This document shows, in pieces, positions 1-6,943 of a DNA stretch of 9,458 nucleotides. Within the stretch, counting starts at the first letter, position 1, and each line of letters starts with the position of its first letter. A program made the position numbers and the translations under genes. Where the stretch lies: the NCBI GenBank assembly GCA_002688155.1, contig NZCH01000129.1, forward strand, positions 1 through 9,458, given 5' to 3'. The notes beneath the pieces are model-generated. The model was not told the DNA's origin. It made no database searches and worked only from the letters and a program-made list of their open reading frames with translations. The stretch is from Phycisphaerae bacterium. GTDB taxonomy: Bacteria > Planctomycetota > Phycisphaerae > Phycisphaerales > Phycisphaeraceae.

Positions 1-898
1 CAGCCTGATCACCGAAGCCGTGCGCGGCGAAGGGGCGCATCTGATCGACCGTGAAGGCAAGCGGTTCATGCCTGACTATCACGAGATGGCCGAGCTTGCC
101 CCGCGCGATGTGGTCTCGCGCGCTATCCTCACGCAGGTCTCCCTGACAGATTTTACCCACGTGTACCTGGACTGCCGGCCCATCGGGGGCGAGCGGTTTA
201 CGCGGCGCTTTCCCGGTATTGCGCGACTGCTCGAGCAGTTTGAACTCGATCCGGGCAATGACCCGATCCCGGTCCATCCAGCCGCGCACTACATGATCGG
301 TGGTGTGCGTACCGATGAACACACGCGCACAAGCATCGCCGGCCTTTACGCGTGCGGTGAAGCGGCGTGCAGCGGCCTCAACGGCGCGAACCGGCTGGCG
401 TCCAACAGCCTGCTTGAAGGTCTGGTCTTTGGTGAAGTCGCCGGCCGCATTGCCGGTGCGTCGCTCGATGCGGGCGCCCGCCTGTCCGACGGCGCGCCGC
501 CGCGCATCGTGTCGAACATTCCAGTGTCGGACAAAAGTGCGCTTGACCTGCATGACGTACGCTCGAGCCTGCGAAGCGTCATGTGGCGGCACGTGGGCAT
601 CCAGCGAACCGGAGATCGGCTCACCGAGGTCATGGAAATGATCGACTTCTGGTCGCGTTACACGCTCGACAAAATCTTCGACGATCGAGACGGCTGGCAG
701 GTGCAAAACATGCTGCTCGTGGGCGCGCTGATCACCCAGGCCGCACACTGGCGCGAGGAAAGCCGCGGTACCCATTACCGCCTCGACCACGCTGAACCGC
801 GTGACAACTACCACGTACACGAACTGTGGCAATGCGGACGCGAGGGTCCGGACGTTGAACCGGTGCAGGGCTCCAGCATGTCGCACGCAGCGCGTTAA
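1..898 (+). CDS. nadB: L-aspartate oxidase, C-terminal part (5' end outside window)
   Basis: L-aspartate oxidase is a cytoplasmic FAD enzyme that oxidises L-aspartate to iminoaspartate, the first step of de novo NAD synthesis; quinolinate synthase (NadA) then uses the product. The frame is open from the window edge (first full codon at base 2), so the N-terminal Rossmann part with its FAD dinucleotide motif is missing and 298 residues are visible. The visible part opens with LITEAVRGEGA, followed by RFMPDYHEMAELAPRDVVSR, both typical of NadB. At visible residues 96-102 is HYMIGGV, then RTSIAGLYACGEAACSGLNG and NRLASNSLLEGLVFG. The conserved His and Arg there are the expected substrate-binding residues, and the GEAACSGLNGANR stretch contacts FAD. 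These motifs favour NadB over the related SdhA/FrdA flavoproteins. The remaining ~120 residues fit the C-terminal helical domain. The gene ends with TAA and no nadA or nadC is seen nearby. Confidence 0.95.
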   Translation, partial: SLITEAVRGEGAHLIDREGKRFMPDYHEMAELAPRDVVSRAILTQVSLTDFTHVYLDCRPIGGERFTRRFPGIARLLEQFELDPGNDPIPVHPAAHYMIGGVRTDEHTRTSIAGLYACGEAACSGLNGANRLASNSLLEGLVFGEVAGRIAGASLDAGARLSDGAPPRIVSNIPVSDKSALDLHDVRSSLRSVMWRHVGIQRTGDRLTEVMEMIDFWSRYTLDKIFDDRDGWQVQNMLLVGALITQAAHWREESRGTHYRLDHAEPRDNYHVHELWQCGREGPDVEPVQGSSMSHAAR

Positions 899-992
899 CG
901 GCAGCCTGACAGCACGCCATCGCACCACCGCGAGCCCGACCGGTTACGGGCAGGATCCCGGCAGTCACCTTGGCCCGGATTTTCCATGGGGG

Positions 993-1001
993 TGTTATGC
1001 T
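993..1001 (+). promoter_or_regulatory. possible extended -10 promoter element
   Basis: The string TGTTATGCT matches an extended -10 element (TG, one base, then TATGCT, four of six to the consensus). It lies about 72 bases before the hydrolase start, in the 175-base gap after nadB. The best -35-like string, TTGGCC at 970-975, is 20 bases away, which is too far for a standard promoter, so only the extended -10 supports the call. The rest of the gap shows no gene. Confidence 0.2.
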
Positions 1002-1073
1002 GGCACCTAAGCGGCCTGGCGGTGGTCAAATGAGAAATCCCGGCTAAGTCTGCATGCCTGCAAGGAACTTTTG

Positions 1074-2012
1074 ATGACCAGACACGTGAAAGTCAGCACC
1101 CTCGCCGCCGTGATGCCGCCAACGCAGCATGGCATCTTGCCCGCCGCCGTTGATCAGATGGTTGACTATTGGCGCGACAACTTGTCACAAGTGTTGCCCG
1201 ATCAACCGGACCTGGTCGTTACACCTGAGATCTGCGACGTGTGCCGTGCGATTCCCGACGAACAGGTACCCGACTATCTGCGTGTCCGCGGGACGCGCTT
1301 GCTCGATCTGTTTTGCGAAACGGCGAAACAACACAATTGCTACATCGCTTACAGCGCCTACCGCGAGTTCGGCGAGGATACTTGGCTTAACACCATTCAC
1401 ATGATCGACCGCAACGGAGATCTCGCCGGCACGTATGACAAAAATCATCCGACTGAAGGTGAAATGACAATGGGTTGCATCCCCGGCGCCGACGGGCCGC
1501 TGATTGAATGCGACTTCGGCTCCGTTGCCGGTGCGATCTGTTTTGACCTGAACTTCGACCGGCTGCGCCTGCAGTACGTCAAGAGCCGACCCGACATGGT
1601 CCTGTTCACATCTGTCTACCACGGTGGGCTCATGCAGAAATACTGGGCGTACTCGTGCCGTACGCACTTCGTCAGTTGCATTGGTGGCGCGGAATTCAAA
1701 CCTAGCCACATCATCGCGCCCAACGGTCGAACCCTCGCGTCCAGCACCAATTACACTAATTTCGCCACCACCACCATCAACCTCGACTGCGCTGTCGTCC
1801 ACTTTGATTATCACAATGAAAAGTTCGAAGCCATGAAACAAAAATACGGCCCCGAAGTGCAAATCGACGACACCGGCCACCTCGCCGCCGTCCTGATCAC
1901 CAGCGAGTCCGACGCACGCACCGTCAACGATCTGCTCGAAGAGTTTGAAATCACACGACTGGACGATTATCTCGCCCGCGCTGAGGCCGCGCAGGCGGCG
2001 AAGCGGCTGTAA
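1074..2012 (+). CDS. nitrilase-superfamily carbon-nitrogen hydrolase
   Basis: This is a 312-residue, probably cytoplasmic hydrolase of the nitrilase superfamily, whose members cleave amides, nitriles or carbamoyl groups through a Glu-Lys-Cys triad. All three residues sit in recognisable motifs: Glu52 in VVTPEICD, Lys123 in YDKNHPTEGE and nucleophile Cys156 in GAICFDLNFD. The stretch CRTHFVSCIGG and the later SHIIAPNGRTLASS match the usual downstream nitrilase strands (active-site-lining helix, then the I-x-x-P-x-G-x-x-L motif). Length fits a single-domain member; the last ~45 residues (FEITRLDDYLAR) form an acidic, helix-prone tail. I chose ATG 1074, because AAGGA at 1062-1066 lies seven bases upstream; a TTG one codon earlier is possible. 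The substrate cannot be read from the motifs. The gene is flanked by unrelated nadB and argJ, so context does not help. N-carbamoylputrescine amidase, omega-amidase or a sugar-linked amidase are all open. Confidence 0.88.
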   Translation: MTRHVKVSTLAAVMPPTQHGILPAAVDQMVDYWRDNLSQVLPDQPDLVVTPEICDVCRAIPDEQVPDYLRVRGTRLLDLFCETAKQHNCYIAYSAYREFGEDTWLNTIHMIDRNGDLAGTYDKNHPTEGEMTMGCIPGADGPLIECDFGSVAGAICFDLNFDRLRLQYVKSRPDMVLFTSVYHGGLMQKYWAYSCRTHFVSCIGGAEFKPSHIIAPNGRTLASSTNYTNFATTTINLDCAVVHFDYHNEKFEAMKQKYGPEVQIDDTGHLAAVLITSESDARTVNDLLEEFEITRLDDYLARAEAAQAAKRL

Positions 2013-2206
2013 AGATGACCCATGCGCGGACGTCGCTGATTGGGCCGGTCACTTCGCGCCCGATTCGTCGATCTTCTTCGTTGTTCTGCGGCTTGTCCGC
2101 GGGTGTTGCCCGCCGGTTGACGTGTCGTCGTCAGGCGGAGTGGATGCGACGTTTTCGCCGGGTCAGCGGCATTGTCGTCGCAGTTACCGCGTGCGGCAGG
2201 ATAAGG

Positions 2207-2229
2207 CTGCTGTCCGCGAGCGGCAGCAG
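2207..2229 (+). other. GC-rich stem-loop between hydrolase gene and argJ
   Basis: CTGCTG at 2207-2212 pairs with CAGCAG at 2224-2229. After a bulged T, CCG at 2214-2216 pairs with CGG at 2221-2223 around a CGAG loop, giving nine pairs. The sequence that follows is AT-rich but has no T-run, so it is not a textbook intrinsic terminator. It lies about 195 bases after the hydrolase stop and 50 bases before argJ. It could end the upstream transcript or be chance structure in GC-rich DNA. A second small hairpin (GCGGG 2099-2103 with CCCGC 2109-2113) is in the same gap. I see no convincing gene in 2013-2280. Confidence 0.25.
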
Positions 2230-2267
2230 ATCAAATCGAAGATAAACAATCAAATTTCACAACTCTG

Positions 2268-2273
2268 TAGAAT
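2268..2273 (+). promoter_or_regulatory. argJ: -10-like TAGAAT just before argJ
   Basis: TAGAAT matches five of six bases of the -10 consensus and lies in an AT-rich patch (2231-2280) that stands out from the GC-rich surroundings. It ends seven bases before the argJ ATG, so transcription would begin at or next to the start codon. No SD sequence precedes argJ, which fits a leaderless mRNA. No good -35 hexamer is seen at 16-18 bases upstream. Confidence 0.35.
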
Positions 2274-2280
2274 CTCACAC

Positions 2281-3501
2281 ATGCCGGCCGGTTCACTACG
2301 CAGCATCACGTTTCCCAAAGGTTTCCGCGCGTCGGCCGGGATGTGCGGGATCAAGCCGTCGGGCAAATCGGACCTGGCGCTGATTGTCGCGGACGGAGAT
2401 TGCAGCGCGGCGGGTGTGTTTACGCGTAATCGTTTCCCTGGAGCGCCGGTGGAGTTGTCGCGCCGGCACGTGCGTGGGGGTACGGCACGGGCCATTGTGT
2501 GCAACAGTGGGATCGCAAATGTAGCGACGGGCGAACAAGGGCGGCGCGATGCACTGGTGATGTGTGACGCGGTGGCGCAACTGGTCGGCTGCGCGCGGCG
2601 CGATGTGCTGGTGTTTTCCACGGGTGTGATTGGCCAGCCGCTGCCGATGATACTTATTGATCGCGGAATCACGCAGCAGTGTGCGAAATTAGGCCGGGGG
2701 CCTGCGGCGGATGCCAATGCGGCGCGAGCGATCATGACGACGGACCTCGTGCCCAAAGCGGCGCGCCGCACCGTCAAGTTTGGCGCCCGCACCGTCCGAA
2801 TTGCGGGCATCGCCAAAGGCAGCGGCATGATCGCGCCGAACATGGCGACAATGCTGGCGTTCGTCACCACTGATGCAAACATCAGGAGCGGCATGTTGCG
2901 GGCGGCGCTCAAACACGCCTGCGATCACAGTTTTAACCGGATCAGTGTTGACCACGACACGAGCACGAGCGACGCCGTGATCGTGATGGCCAGCGGATTG
3001 GCGGGCAACCGCCCAATTACAGCGCCCGGGCGTGCGTTTGATGCGTTTTGCGATGCGCTCACGGACCTGTGCCGTGACCTGGCATATAAAATCGTCGCCG
3101 ACGGCGAAGGCGCGACGAAGATATTTCGTGTCGCCGTGAAAGGCGCGCGCAGCGTGCGCGACGCGGACAGGGTTGGTCGTACAGTTGCGGGCAGTCAGCT
3201 GGTGAAAACGGCAGTTCACGGCGGCGATCCGAACTGGGGCCGGCTCGTCGCCGCGGTCGGCCGAAGTGGGGCGGCGGTGCGGCCGGACCGGCTGACGATT
3301 CACATCGACGACATATGCGTCCTTGATGGCGGGCAACCAATGCCATTGTCGCGCGCACTGCATCGCAAACTCAACCGTGTGATGACACGGCGCGAGATGA
3401 CATTCACAATCGATCTGCGATCAGGACGGGCGCAGAGCGAGTGGCTCGGGTGCGACTTGTCGCGTGAGTATGTCGCGATCAACGCAAACTATACGACGTG
3501 A
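2281..3501 (+). CDS. argJ: ArgJ, glutamate N-acetyltransferase / ornithine acetyltransferase
   Basis: ArgJ transfers the acetyl group from N-acetylornithine to glutamate, releasing ornithine and recycling acetyl groups in arginine synthesis; some family members also use acetyl-CoA. The 406-residue length is normal. The precursor cleaves itself between Ala189 and Thr190 in MIAPNMATMLAF, and Thr190 becomes the N-terminal nucleophile of the beta chain. Other family motifs are STGVIG at 113-118 (oxyanion-hole region), MTTD at 152-155, DGEGATK at 274-280, DPNWGR at 316-321 and the C-terminal YVAINANYTT. The frame stays open upstream to about 1945, overlapping the hydrolase gene, but homology begins at FPKGFRASAGMCGIK, so ATG 2281 is the sensible start although no SD precedes it. 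It stands alone rather than in an argCJBD cluster. One oddity is NSGIAN at 75-80, where many ArgJ proteins have NSGNAN. Motifs do not settle mono- versus bifunctional activity. Confidence 0.95.
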   Translation: MPAGSLRSITFPKGFRASAGMCGIKPSGKSDLALIVADGDCSAAGVFTRNRFPGAPVELSRRHVRGGTARAIVCNSGIANVATGEQGRRDALVMCDAVAQLVGCARRDVLVFSTGVIGQPLPMILIDRGITQQCAKLGRGPAADANAARAIMTTDLVPKAARRTVKFGARTVRIAGIAKGSGMIAPNMATMLAFVTTDANIRSGMLRAALKHACDHSFNRISVDHDTSTSDAVIVMASGLAGNRPITAPGRAFDAFCDALTDLCRDLAYKIVADGEGATKIFRVAVKGARSVRDADRVGRTVAGSQLVKTAVHGGDPNWGRLVAAVGRSGAAVRPDRLTIHIDDICVLDGGQPMPLSRALHRKLNRVMTRREMTFTIDLRSGRAQSEWLGCDLSREYVAINANYTT

Positions 3502-3598
3502 ATTCGTGCGTGCTGAAAACCCAAATAGAAAATATGTAAATACCCGATGAAAGATCGTGTTAACCGAATAACGCGGGCATCGACGATACGTGCCTGAC

Positions 3599-4609
3599 TC
3601 ACATCGTCACCGGGGCCCCGCCGGCTTGCGCTGACTCGAACGCGCGCAAAGACACGCGCGACGCACGCCACACATCATCCTGCGAGATGGCGGTGGGCCG
3701 GCGGTGGATAAGGTCTTCGCACTGGCTGGTTGACCATTGTGTGGCATCGGGCAGTGCGCCGATGTCAAGTGGTCGTTGCGTCTCTTCGTGAGTCCATATA
3801 CAGGCCGACACCTCGTCACCGATTCGGATTTCTATTTTGCCGGCCGTGCCTTGCAACCACAGTCGCGTGTCACCGAAATACTTCATCGAAGCGGGGTTAA
3901 GCCAGTCGACCTCGAAGTACGCCAGCGTACCGCTTTCGAATCGCATCATGCCATGCGCGAAGTCCTGAAACTCGTTGTGATCGGGTTGGCTGAAATTGCC
4001 ATGCTGGGCACTGATCCATTGCGGCGACTGGTTGGCAAACCAGCAGCAAATGTCCACGTGATGTGAGCCGATGTCAATCAGTGCACCTCCGTTGTCAGAC
4101 GCGGTCCAGTGCCATGCGGGTCGACCGGGTGCGTTGAGTTTGTGCGGTCCACATGAAAACACGCGGACGAGTTTCCCGATTCGACCCTGCTCGATGGCCT
4201 GCTTCGCCGCGAGCACCTCCGGGGCGCCGCGGTAGGGGAAGAACACCATCACCGTTTTACCGGTCTTTTGTTGTGCGGCGATCACGCGGTCCAGGTCGGC
4301 ATCGGTGACTGCGAGTGGTTTGTCGATCAGCACCGCGGCGCCCGCTTCGATCGCGCGGATGGCCAGATCAACGCGCTGGAGGGGTATCGCGCCGATGAGT
4401 ACCAGCGCGGGATCGCAGGCGAGCAGCGCATCGAGGTCATCGTATTCGGGCACATTAAGACTTTGTGCGGCGGTCTGCCGTACGCCGGCATTGGCGTCGT
4501 ACAGGCCGACGAGGCCGGCGCCGTCCACCTGCGCTGCCTCCTTCGCGAATGTCAGCACGTGCCCGTGCGCAGCGCCGGCGACGGCGATCTTGTGTTGAGG
4601 GTCGGACAT
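3599..4609 (-). CDS. Gfo/Idh/MocA-family NAD(P)-dependent oxidoreductase
   Basis: This 336-residue, probably cytoplasmic protein has the two-domain layout of the Gfo/Idh/MocA family, whose members oxidise or reduce sugars, inositols and related polyols with NAD(P). The N-terminal Rossmann domain (about 7-120) begins KIAVAGAAHGH, and the catalytic-lysine motif appears as LIDKP with Lys97, where EKP is the usual form. The C-terminal domain opens after PYRGAPEV and carries GGALIDIGSHHVDICCWF at 174-191, which holds the conserved Asp and His residues near the active site. The start is ATG 4609 because AGGAG lies six bases upstream. The longer open frame to 4777 runs into unrelated residues and is rejected. 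It is transcribed away from the glycosyltransferase with a 107-base gap and converges on argJ, leaving 97 AT-rich bases between the two stops. Substrate unknown; in this family, neighbours and fold rarely identify it. Confidence 0.9.
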   Translation of the reverse strand: MSDPQHKIAVAGAAHGHVLTFAKEAAQVDGAGLVGLYDANAGVRQTAAQSLNVPEYDDLDALLACDPALVLIGAIPLQRVDLAIRAIEAGAAVLIDKPLAVTDADLDRVIAAQQKTGKTVMVFFPYRGAPEVLAAKQAIEQGRIGKLVRVFSCGPHKLNAPGRPAWHWTASDNGGALIDIGSHHVDICCWFANQSPQWISAQHGNFSQPDHNEFQDFAHGMMRFESGTLAYFEVDWLNPASMKYFGDTRLWLQGTAGKIEIRIGDEVSACIWTHEETQRPLDIGALPDATQWSTSQCEDLIHRRPTAISQDDVWRASRVSLRAFESAQAGGAPVTM

Positions 4610-4644
4610 GGGATGCTCCTTTGTTACGTCGCCCGATCCGAACG

Positions 4645-4672
4645 CATCAACATGATTAATGATGTGTTGATG
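4645..4672. promoter_or_regulatory. AT-rich inverted repeat, possible operator
   Basis: Perfect 8-bp arms, CATCAACA (4645-4652) and TGTTGATG (4665-4672), flank a 12-base AT-rich core containing ATTAAT. The element sits 36-63 bases upstream of the oxidoreductase start, in the gap after the glycosyltransferase, so it is well placed to bind a dimeric regulator of the oxidoreductase gene. No T-run follows on either strand, so a terminator is less likely. Inference from symmetry and position only. Confidence 0.4.
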
Positions 4673-4716
4673 GGCGATGGCAGGTGGGGTCGTCCCGAGT
4701 GCCTTTGGCAGCGCTG

Positions 4717-5904
4717 CTATGCGCTTTTCACGTGCCGGGATGGGCGATCGTGTGCGATTTGCTCGTACACGTTGCAAATGCGTTCAAAGTTATGTTCGAT
4801 GGTGTTACGTTGCGCCAGTTTACGCGCGGCGAGGCCGGCGCCCTGGCGCGTCTGTGGGTCAAGGTATTTGGTCAGGGCCTGCACCAGTTCGTCGATATCG
4901 TCGGGATTATCGATCACGTGGCCGTGCAAGCCTGATTGCATGAGTTCAGCGGCGCCGTTGAACCGGGTGGTGATGGCCGGCAGCCCGCACGCGAGTGCTT
5001 CAAGCACGGTCAGACTGCACGAGTCGTAGTACGTTGGCTGGACGTACGCATCGGCGGCGTGGTAGTAGCGGATTGCGTCCGGCTGCGCGCCAACGAAACG
5101 CACCGACTGGCGACATCGGCACCGCTCAGCCAGCAACTCGTAACGCGATGTCTGCTCCCGGCCGACGACGATCAGTGCAACGGGAAGATCACGTTCAACC
5201 ATGGATCCGATCGCGTGAATGAGCGGCGTCAAACCCTTGAGACGAAAGTCGTGCGCCACCAGAAGAAACACAACCCGCCCGTCTACGCCTAACTCATATC
5301 GAAGCACACGCCGTAATTCACGTCGATGGGGGTACGACCCAATGGGGTCGAACAGTTCGGCGTCGACGCCGTTGTGGATTACGCGGATGCGCTCGGCGGG
5401 TACGTGGTGATAATGCTGCATGTGCCGGCCGACCATGTCGGACACGGCCAGGTATGTCGTGCGGTTGTCCGGCGCATACTGGCGTTTCTCCATCGCTTTG
5501 AACAACACGTAGCGCGGCAACAGGTGAAACGCCGCGGGCCGCATCCAGCGGTGCGGCGGCGTGAGAATTTTCGTCCGCTGGTTGTACACCGCGCGGCGCA
5601 CGCCGTGGTGCGGCATGAACAGGTCGCAATACCAGCCGTCACCCATGTCGTGAATCACGTCGACGTCAAGTTTGCGCAGTAACCGCTCCGCGGTGTCAGC
5701 AAATTTTAATCGGTGCGGGCGCATCGTGCTCGCCGCCGGGTCGACGTGGTGGCACGTTGCTTCGTGCGGCGCGCCATCGAAGTACTCGGCTACAAGGTGC
5801 ACTTCGTGGCCGGCGTTGATCAGCATGTGCGCATGGTGGTGCGTCCACCGCTCGGTGCCGCCTCCGGTGGACGTGTAATGCGCAAGGACGAGCGCGATCT
5901 TCAT
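4717..5904 (-). CDS. GT4-type glycosyltransferase (WaaG-like)
   Basis: This 395-residue protein has the GT-B fold pattern of family 4 glycosyltransferases, which transfer a sugar from a nucleotide donor, typically at the inner face of the cytoplasmic membrane. The N-terminal acceptor domain (about 1-180) begins MKIALVLAHYTSTGGGTERW, with the Gly-rich loop at 14-16. The hinge is IHNGVD at 176-181. The C-terminal donor domain has AHDFRLKGL at 217-225, matching the basic phosphate-binding motif of the family, and DSCSLTVLEALACGLP at 294-309. The E-x7-E motif there appears as Asp294-x7-Glu302. The start is ATG 5904, since it overlaps the kinase stop as ATGA and GGAAGGA lies nine bases upstream; the longer open frame to 6180 runs over the kinase gene and is rejected. 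Pairing with a WaaP-type kinase suggests LPS core assembly, as with waaG and waaP in enterobacteria. Donor sugar and acceptor are unknown. Confidence 0.9.
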   Translation of the reverse strand: MKIALVLAHYTSTGGGTERWTHHHAHMLINAGHEVHLVAEYFDGAPHEATCHHVDPAASTMRPHRLKFADTAERLLRKLDVDVIHDMGDGWYCDLFMPHHGVRRAVYNQRTKILTPPHRWMRPAAFHLLPRYVLFKAMEKRQYAPDNRTTYLAVSDMVGRHMQHYHHVPAERIRVIHNGVDAELFDPIGSYPHRRELRRVLRYELGVDGRVVFLLVAHDFRLKGLTPLIHAIGSMVERDLPVALIVVGREQTSRYELLAERCRCRQSVRFVGAQPDAIRYYHAADAYVQPTYYDSCSLTVLEALACGLPAITTRFNGAAELMQSGLHGHVIDNPDDIDELVQALTKYLDPQTRQGAGLAARKLAQRNTIEHNFERICNVYEQIAHDRPSRHVKSA

Positions 5905-6887
5905 CCCCTGCCGTCCTTCCAGTGGTAGAACCATTCCCGGACGCCGGTCGCGGCGCACAACAATCTGTCGTGCGTGCTCAACTGTTGCACACCGCGATAC
6001 CGCGCGAACCAGTAGTGCAGGTCGTCGCCGTTGACGCTGGGCGGTGCGGAAACGCGGAACTGAGCAATGTCCTTGACCCGCCATCGCAACTGTCCGTGCT
6101 GCGCACGGTGCAGGCGTTGCAGGTCGATCAGATACGTCTCGAACTGGCCCGTCGCCGGCTCGCGAACGAAGAAGTGGCACCAGTACAGATCGCGATGGAA
6201 CAGGTGCGCCGCGTGCAAACTTCGTGCGGCGTGGGCGAGGCTGGCAAGCAGTGCCCGGCGGCGAGCGCCGCCGTCGCTCGACTTGTCGCCGACGATGTGG
6301 CTTTCCCAGAACCAGTCCGCGGGCAAACCGTCCACGATTTGCTCGCTGATAAAAAACGAGTCAATCGCTCCTGGTGTGTCGTTGCTGACATGCTGGCCGG
6401 CCGCGATTACGTTTGCGACCGGCACGTTGTTGCACTGACACACGGCCACCGCGAGTGCCTCACTCAGACCAGGACTGATGACGGGTTGTTTGCCACCTTC
6501 ACGAAAACCCCGACATTTCCGTCGGTGCGTCGTATGACGTTTTAGAAACCCGCGCACCGTTGCGTCGTGACCTGCGCGCGACGGGAAATCGACAAAACAG
6601 TTTTCGCGATCGTGCCGGCGGCGGTCCAGCAGCACGCTTTGGTCGACCATCACGTCACGGCAGGTCAGCCAGCCTCGCTGCTCGAATAATTGCCGATAGT
6701 CACGCCGTACGTACATTTGACCGTCGTCGAGCAGGTCGAACTCGTCGGGGAAGCGCAGGACGGTTAGAGCACTGCGGTGCGTCATATCACCCGCTATCTT
6801 GGTTGGGATCACAGCGGCATCATCCGATCGTGTCGTGCCGGCGGGTTCGGGGGGCGTTGGCGTGATGGGGGCATGGGCGTGCGACAT
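5901..6887 (-). CDS. LPS kinase of the WaaP/InaA (Kdo kinase) type
   Basis: This protein resembles lipopolysaccharide core kinases, which phosphorylate a core heptose or Kdo with ATP on the cytoplasmic side of the inner membrane. Kinase landmarks appear in order: Lys116 in RGFLKRHT (ATP-binding lysine), Glu143 in SEALAV (candidate helix-C glutamate), the catalytic loop FHRDLYWCHFFV with Asp233, the metal-binding Asp255 in LIDLQR (in place of DFG), and RWRVKDIAQF at 268-277. The HRD-L-Y-x-x-H-F and IDLQR forms are characteristic of WaaP rather than Ser/Thr protein kinases. The longest form has 328 residues from ATG 6887, but residues 1-34 are Pro/Thr/Ala-rich with no domain signal and no SD. 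ATG 6785 would give 294 residues, closer to the size of WaaP. It is the first gene of a minus-strand pair, overlapping the glycosyltransferase by four bases, and diverges from the symporter. Confidence 0.85.
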   Translation of the reverse strand: MSHAHAPITPTPPEPAGTTRSDDAAVIPTKIAGDMTHRSALTVLRFPDEFDLLDDGQMYVRRDYRQLFEQRGWLTCRDVMVDQSVLLDRRRHDRENCFVDFPSRAGHDATVRGFLKRHTTHRRKCRGFREGGKQPVISPGLSEALAVAVCQCNNVPVANVIAAGQHVSNDTPGAIDSFFISEQIVDGLPADWFWESHIVGDKSSDGGARRRALLASLAHAARSLHAAHLFHRDLYWCHFFVREPATGQFETYLIDLQRLHRAQHGQLRWRVKDIAQFRVSAPPSVNGDDLHYWFARYRGVQQLSTHDRLLCAATGVREWFYHWKDGRG

Positions 6888-6943
6888 GGCTCTGTCGTGT
6901 ATGTTATGGCATCAGCGCAGGGCAAGCGATGTGCGGAAGTATC

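Noticed and set aside
934..951. Terminator after nadB (GCCCG 934-938 with CGGGC 947-951)
   Set aside because: Only five pairs, an eight-base loop and no T-run.
2015..2245. 76-codon plus-strand frame right after the hydrolase stop
   Set aside because: Arg/Ser-rich product without domain signal, no SD, typical of chance open frames in GC-rich DNA.
1945..2280. In-frame upstream extension of argJ overlapping the hydrolase gene
   Set aside because: The added 112 residues show no ArgJ similarity, overlap a well-supported gene, and ArgJ homology begins just after ATG 2281.
3502..3598. Bidirectional terminator between the convergent argJ and oxidoreductase genes
   Set aside because: The gap is AT-rich but only a 5-bp pairing (ATCGT/ACGAT) was found, with no T-run.
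4610..4777. N-terminal extension of the oxidoreductase
   Set aside because: It crosses the end of the glycosyltransferase gene and has no Rossmann-like sequence; the internal ATG 4609 has a good SD.
4268..5029. 253-codon plus-strand frame opposite the oxidoreductase and glycosyltransferase
   Set aside because: Antisense to two well-supported genes and without recognisable motif.
5905..6180. N-terminal extension of the glycosyltransferase
   Set aside because: It lies entirely over the 3' end of the kinase gene in another frame; ATG 5904 forms an ATGA overlap and begins the GT-B domain.
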